Shown: positions 59,843-64,000 of the stretch, piece after piece
Position numbering within the stretch: the first letter of the stretch is position 1
How the letters are laid out: every line of letters starts with the position of its first letter
NCBI RefSeq assembly: GCF_964021845.1
Contig: NZ_CAXHZC010000001.1
Location: forward strand, 620,001 to 684,000
Reading direction: 5' to 3'
Source of the DNA: Arcticibacterium sp964021845
Lineage (GTDB): Bacteria; Bacteroidota; Bacteroidia; Cytophagales; Spirosomataceae
Length of the DNA: 64,000 bases
The notes under the pieces: model-generated
Databases searched by the model: none
The model's input: only the letters and a program-made list of their open reading frames with translations
Told to the model about the DNA's origin: nothing
Position numbers and translations under genes: made by a program

Positions 59843-61189
59843 ATGAAAAAATACATATTAAATTCTTTGTTTTTTTTACTAACCATATCCACCTCTATGG
59901 GGCAGCAGTTAGCTTTTCCTACGGCTGAAGGTTTTGGAGCTTATGCCAAAGGTGGCCGCGGAGGTAAGGTAATTTACGTAACCAATCTTCAAGACAGTGG
60001 GGAGGGGAGTTTACGCTGGGCGGTAGAGGAAGAAGGCCCACGAACAGTAGTTTTTGCTATTTCGGGTACAATAGAACTTAAAAAGAGACTCGATATTAAA
60101 AACCCATTTATAACCATTGCTGGTCAAACAGCACCCGGAGATGGCATTTGCTTAAAAGGAGAATCTGTAAAGGTTTTGACGCATGATGTAATTCTGAGGT
60201 ATTTACGTGTGCGTTTGGGCGATGGTAAATTTGGAGAAGGTGGCACTAATCAGGGAAAAGATGGCATTGATATTTCTGTAGGTGAAAATATAATAGTAGA
60301 CCATTGTTCGGCCAGTTGGAGTTTAGATGAGGTGCTTTCTTCGTCTACAAGTAAGCCAACCCTAACTAATGTGACGGTTCAGTGGTGTTTTATTACAGAG
60401 GGCTTAAATGTTGATAATCATGGTTATGGTTCTTTGATTCGCGGTACAGGCGGTGCTAAGTATAGCTTTTTAAATAATTTATACGCCCATAATCATGGTC
60501 GAAATCCACGCCCTGGTAATTATAATTCCAACCCTTATGATAAAGACCCAGAAGGTTTGCTTCTAGATTTTAGAAACAATGTTCTTTATAACTGGGGAGG
60601 CTCACATGCAGGTTATAATGCTGATGCTGTTAGTGTTACAAAATTAAATTATGTTGGCAATTATCTTATTCCAGGAGCAAATTCAAAAGATAACGGCATC
60701 GCTTATTCCACTGGTTCTCCTTATAATAAATCCTTTTTTGATGGAAATTACTACAATGACATAATGCCTGAAAATCAATGGGGTTTAGTGAAATTCAAAG
60801 AAAGTTGGTCTGCCCAAAACATTCAAGACTATAAACAAGAAAAGGCTTTTAAAGTGGTGCATACGCAAACGGAGGATGCCAAAGTAGCTTATCAAAAAGT
60901 ACTCGAAATAGGTGGTGCTAATATGCCAAAACGAGATGCCGTAGACCTAAGGATAGTCAATGATGTGAGAACAAGAACTGGAAAAATAGTAGCAAGTCAA
61001 GAGGATGTAGGCGGCTGGCCAGTACTAAAAAGTACACCTGCACCGCAGGATACAGATAAAGACGGAATGCCAGATTTATGGGAAACCAAAAATGGCTTAA
61101 ACCCTAATAATGCTATGGATGGCAATAGCATAGGAACTGATGGCTACACAAATTTGGAGAAGTATTTAAACAATTTTGAAACGGAATAG
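59843..61189 (+). CDS. PL1-type pectate lyase, copy 1
   Basis: Secreted polysaccharide lyase of the PL1 (PelC-like) beta-helix family, cleaving polygalacturonate by beta-elimination. A signal peptide (about 1-20) precedes LAFPTAEGFGAYAKGGRGG, a hallmark opening of Bacteroidota PL1 enzymes. The region ILRYLRVRLGDGK and the later VDHCSASWSLDE are typical active-site blocks, and a C-terminal Ca-binding-like stretch DTDKDGMPDLWETKNGLNPN follows. The ATG at 59843 follows from the signal peptide; the longer frame from 59759 overlaps the upstream gene. It has 448 residues. Confidence 0.9.
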   Translation: MKKYILNSLFFLLTISTSMGQQLAFPTAEGFGAYAKGGRGGKVIYVTNLQDSGEGSLRWAVEEEGPRTVVFAISGTIELKKRLDIKNPFITIAGQTAPGDGICLKGESVKVLTHDVILRYLRVRLGDGKFGEGGTNQGKDGIDISVGENIIVDHCSASWSLDEVLSSSTSKPTLTNVTVQWCFITEGLNVDNHGYGSLIRGTGGAKYSFLNNLYAHNHGRNPRPGNYNSNPYDKDPEGLLLDFRNNVLYNWGGSHAGYNADAVSVTKLNYVGNYLIPGANSKDNGIAYSTGSPYNKSFFDGNYYNDIMPENQWGLVKFKESWSAQNIQDYKQEKAFKVVHTQTEDAKVAYQKVLEIGGANMPKRDAVDLRIVNDVRTRTGKIVASQEDVGGWPVLKSTPAPQDTDKDGMPDLWETKNGLNPNNAMDGNSIGTDGYTNLEKYLNNFETE

Positions 61190-61230
61190 AAAACCCAAAA
61201 GAAATAATAAAAACTCAAAGACAATTACAC

Positions 61231-62073
61231 ATGAAAAATAGTATGATTGGTAGTATTAAGGACTTTGCCGTATTAAATAATGGACTGAGAATGCCTTGGT
61301 TAGGTCTTGGTGTATATCAAGCAGAAGATGGCCCAGAGGTAGAAAATGCAGTTAAATATGCCTTAGAAGTAGGTTACAGAAGCATAGATACGGCTTCTGT
61401 TTATGGAAATGAAATAGGCGTAGGGAAAGCGATAAGAGAAAGTGGTATTCCTAGAGAAGAGATTTTTGTGACCACCAAAGTTTGGAACGAAGACCAACGT
61501 CAAAAAAGGACATTAGCTGCTTTTGAAGAAAGCCTAGAGCGTCTAGGACTTGACTATGTCGATTTGTATTTGGTGCACTGGCCAGTAAAGGGTTTTTACA
61601 AAGAAACCTGGAAAGTGATGGAGAAGATTTTGGCTAGTGGACGTGCAAAAGCCATAGGTGTTAGTAATTTTTTAGTCAATAGCCTAGAGGATATTTTGGC
61701 GGATTGTAAGGTAGTGCCTGCGGTCAATCAAATGGAGTGTCATCCATATTTGCTTCAGCCAGAATTATTGAGCTTTTGTAAGAGCAATGATATTAGAATG
61801 GAGGCATGGAGCCCCTTAATGCAGGGCAACATAGTGTCGGTTTCTTTGCTTAAAGTGCTAGCCACAAAGTATAAAAAAACTCCTGCTCAAATAACGCTGA
61901 GATGGAATTTGCAGCAGGGAATTGTCACTATTCCTAAGTCTGTAACGCCTAGCCGTATAAAAGAAAATTCAGAGATTTTTGACTTTGAAATATCTGCTCA
62001 TGATATGTTGGCATTGGATGCCCTAGATAAGGGCAAACGTTTTGGCCCAGACCCTGCAGATTTTAGTTTTTAA
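61231..62073 (+). CDS. Aldo/keto reductase
   Basis: Cytoplasmic NADPH-dependent aldo/keto reductase of 280 residues. The catalytic tetrad is D53, Y58 (DTASVYGNE), K83 (TTKVWNE) and H116 (LVHWPVKG). The NADPH-binding C-terminal part has IPKSVTPSRIKENSEIFDF. It resembles the 2,5-diketogluconate reductase/DKGR type, which act on keto-uronates. Lying between two pectate lyase genes, it could reduce unsaturated uronate products inside the cell, but this is inference. It begins 41 bp after the first lyase and ends 27 bp before the second. Confidence 0.93.
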   Translation: MKNSMIGSIKDFAVLNNGLRMPWLGLGVYQAEDGPEVENAVKYALEVGYRSIDTASVYGNEIGVGKAIRESGIPREEIFVTTKVWNEDQRQKRTLAAFEESLERLGLDYVDLYLVHWPVKGFYKETWKVMEKILASGRAKAIGVSNFLVNSLEDILADCKVVPAVNQMECHPYLLQPELLSFCKSNDIRMEAWSPLMQGNIVSVSLLKVLATKYKKTPAQITLRWNLQQGIVTIPKSVTPSRIKENSEIFDFEISAHDMLALDALDKGKRFGPDPADFSF

Positions 62074-62100
62074 TTGAAGTGTTTGATTAACAATATGATA

Positions 62101-63531
62101 ATGAAAAAAATAATTTTAACGGTTTTAGCTTCAGTGGCTCTTTTTACGGTTGGTTGGTCGCAGCAGCTTGCCTTTCCTACGGCCGAAGGCTACGGAAAAT
62201 TTACCAAAGGTGGGCGTGGAGGTGTTGTATTTGAAGTTACAAACCTAAACGATAGCGGCCCAGGAAGTTTAAGGGCGGCAGTAGAAGCCAAAGGACCTAG
62301 AACTGTTGTGTTCCATGTTTCAGGAACAATTATACTTGAAAGTGACCTGCGTATTGAAAATCCATATATCACAATAGCAGGACAAACCGCACCTGGAGAT
62401 GGTATTTGCCTTAGAAAATACCCGCTTATGATTAATGCGGATGAAGTGATTGTTCGCTATATCAGAGTAAGGTTTGGAGACGAAGCATTAAAAGATGCAG
62501 ATGCGGTTTCGAGTAGGTATGTGAAGAACCTGATATTAGACCACGTTTCGGCCAGTTGGAGTATTGATGAAGTGATGTCTATATATCATGGTGAATACAC
62601 AACTGTACAGTGGTGTATAATTTCTGAAAGCATGTTTGATTCTAATCATCCCACCAAAGGGAATCATGGATTTGGAGGAATTTGGGGTTCTAATTATAGC
62701 ACCTATCACCATAACCTTATAGCAAATAACTCAAATCGAAACGTTCGTTTTGCTTCAGGTTGTGGTAATGTAGATTACCGAAACAACGTGATTTATAATT
62801 GGGGTTTTGAGTCCACGTATGGTGCTGAATCAATGCAAAAAGGGAATAATAAATTCAATTTCGCTAACATAAATGTAGTTGCCAATTATTACAAACCTGG
62901 GCCAGCTACTCAACCCGGCAGATTAACTTCTCAAATAGCAGCTCCTTGGTCACGCAACGGAAATAGCGATTATGGGAAATGGTATATCGCTGAAAATGAA
63001 ATGGTAGGGAGTAAGGAAGTAACCAACGACAATTGGAAAGGAGTAGCACCTGCATTAACCGCTATTGAAGGTGTGCAAGAAAGCAATCCTGAAAATTTCG
63101 CAGCGATTCCAGGCTTAAAACTAGATAAACCATGGGACGCCATGGCCATAAATCAACAAACTGCTAAAGACGCTTTTAATTCTGTGCTCGAAAAAGCGGG
63201 AGCTAATCTGCCAAAAAGAGATGCTGTTGATACCCGTATTATAAAGGAAACCCGAACAGGCATTGCAACTTTTGAGGGTGCTTCTTATGAGAAATTTTAT
63301 GAAGTAGCTGATAAATCAAAGAACTCTGGAATTATAGATTCTCAAAATGATGTAGGCGGCTGGCCAGAATTGAAAAGTGTACCTGCACCGCTGGATACAG
63401 ACCATGACGGCATGCCAGATGAGTGGGAAGAGCAAAATAAATTGAATAAAAACGACGCAAGAGATAGTAACAAAATAGGCTCAGATGGGTATACCATGCT
63501 TGAGAAATATTTAAACAACATTAAACAATGA
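62101..63531 (+). CDS. PL1-type pectate lyase, copy 2
   Basis: A 476-residue paralog of the lyase before it. The signal peptide is ILTVLASVALFTVGWS, the mature start QLAFPTAEGYGKFTKGGRGG, the active-site region VIVRYIRVRFGDEA and ILDHVSASWSIDE, and the C-terminal tail DTDHDGMPDEWEEQNKLNKN. The ATG at 62101 is preferred over upstream TTG and ATG (62074, 62095) because it starts the signal peptide directly. It overlaps the third lyase by 4 nt. Confidence 0.9.
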   Translation: MKKIILTVLASVALFTVGWSQQLAFPTAEGYGKFTKGGRGGVVFEVTNLNDSGPGSLRAAVEAKGPRTVVFHVSGTIILESDLRIENPYITIAGQTAPGDGICLRKYPLMINADEVIVRYIRVRFGDEALKDADAVSSRYVKNLILDHVSASWSIDEVMSIYHGEYTTVQWCIISESMFDSNHPTKGNHGFGGIWGSNYSTYHHNLIANNSNRNVRFASGCGNVDYRNNVIYNWGFESTYGAESMQKGNNKFNFANINVVANYYKPGPATQPGRLTSQIAAPWSRNGNSDYGKWYIAENEMVGSKEVTNDNWKGVAPALTAIEGVQESNPENFAAIPGLKLDKPWDAMAINQQTAKDAFNSVLEKAGANLPKRDAVDTRIIKETRTGIATFEGASYEKFYEVADKSKNSGIIDSQNDVGGWPELKSVPAPLDTDHDGMPDEWEEQNKLNKNDARDSNKIGSDGYTMLEKYLNNIKQ

Positions 63532-64000
63532 AAAAGTATGTTTTAACCCTATTTGCATTGGCTCTAATGTTTAGCCTTGCAAGTGCTCAACAACTCGCTT
63601 TTCCTTCTGCTGAAGGATATGGGAAATTCTCAAAAGGTGGTAGAGGAGGAGATGTTTACGAAGTAACTAATTTGAATGACAGTGGGGAAGGGAGTTTAAG
63701 GCAAGCCGTAGAAGCAGAAGGAGCAAGAACGGTGGTTTTTAGAATCTCTGGAACCATTGAACTTGAATCTGCCTTGGTAATAAAAAATCCATACTTAACC
63801 ATAGCTGGTCAAACCGCTCCTGGCGATGGTATTTGTCTTAAAAAGAATCCATTGATTATAGCGGCAGACCATGTTATTCTGAGGTACTTAAGAGTAAGAC
63901 TAGGAAATGAATCTGGCGATGATGCGGATGCTATCTCAAGCAGATATGTGAAAAATTTAATACTCGACCATGTGTCGGCCAGCTGGAGTGTAGACGAAAC
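63528..64000 (+). CDS. PL1-type pectate lyase, copy 3 (3' partial at window end)
   Basis: An open frame starting with ATG at 63528, overlapping the previous stop by 4 nt (ATGA), and running off the window after 157 codons. It encodes a signal peptide (FALALMFSLASA) and QLAFPSAEGYGKFSKGGRGG, then VILRYLRVRLGNES and ILDHVSASWSVDE, the same landmarks as the two complete copies. It is therefore a third tandem PL1 gene. The C-terminal part is beyond the window. Confidence 0.9.
   Translation, partial: MKKYVLTLFALALMFSLASAQQLAFPSAEGYGKFSKGGRGGDVYEVTNLNDSGEGSLRQAVEAEGARTVVFRISGTIELESALVIKNPYLTIAGQTAPGDGICLKKNPLIIAADHVILRYLRVRLGNESGDDADAISSRYVKNLILDHVSASWSVDE

Noticed and set aside
1..64000. CRISPR array, prophage, insertion sequence, tRNA or rRNA
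   Set aside because: I saw no regular spacer-repeat array, phage structural gene, transposase or RNA gene in the window. A tRNA missed by eye cannot be excluded, and a scan with a tRNA model would settle it.
47252..64000. SusC/SusD transport pair in the pectin locus
   Set aside because: No TonB-dependent receptor or SusD-like lipoprotein is visible; they may lie outside the window, downstream of 64000.

Overview
The window reads as a chromosomal piece of a Bacteroidota bacterium, most likely of the order Cytophagales. Reasons: moderate-to-low GC, several start-proximal TAnnTTTG elements of the Bacteroidota sigma factor, few Shine-Dalgarno sites, a bacillithiol gene (bshB1), many lipoprotein or Tat-exported oxidoreductases, and pectin-degrading enzymes. 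I see no rRNA, tRNA, CRISPR array, prophage or insertion sequence. The lineage call is inference; no marker gene was compared.

Layout. 1-6 kb: the end of a parallel beta-helix protein, a DEAD-box RNA helicase, a small eRF1-like protein and a three-gene MacAB-type efflux operon. 6.4-9.4 kb: trxB, a LysM/M23 peptidase and bshB1 as one operon. 9.6-18.3 kb: a glycosyltransferase with malic enzyme, an FAD/NAD(P)-binding protein, a BCCT transporter, an RRM RNA-binding protein with a structured leader, a DHFR-like reductase and a GtrA-like protein. 18.5-25.4 kb: an exported FAD oxidoreductase, a 2OG-Fe(II) oxygenase, a second glycosyltransferase, small membrane proteins, and an Rrf2 regulator divergent from an RsmB-like methyltransferase. 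25.5-35.5 kb: exported metabolic proteins, including two tandem Gfo/Idh/MocA oxidoreductases, an esterase and a very large sugar dehydrogenase/cytochrome c protein, plus a PemK-type toxin-antitoxin pair. 36-47 kb: two tandem Usp-like paralogs, rlmN, a retropepsin-like protease, an endonuclease, a methyltransferase, an FdhF/YdeP oxidoreductase, an M16 peptidase and gpmI.

47-64 kb is a pectin (rhamnogalacturonan) locus. On the minus strand are a DUF1593 nucleoside-hydrolase-like protein, a GH127 beta-L-arabinofuranosidase and a GH28 polygalacturonase. Divergent from them are a second DUF1593 protein and a GH140-type (apiosidase-like) hydrolase, joined directly to an OmpR-type response regulator and histidine kinase, then a PepSY-like repeat protein and a beta-barrel protein. 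After these come three PL1-type pectate lyase paralogs, the last cut by the window end, with an aldo/keto reductase between the first two. No SusC/SusD pair lies inside the window.

The points most worth a second look are: an in-frame TAG splitting the GH28 gene about 75 codons before its apparent natural end; a leader hairpin with a U-rich tail ahead of the RRM gene; duplicated gene ends at 25.95 and 26.09 kb; a shared C-terminal tail on three adjacent ORFs at 35.6-37.9 kb; and the two-component system abutting the GH140 gene.
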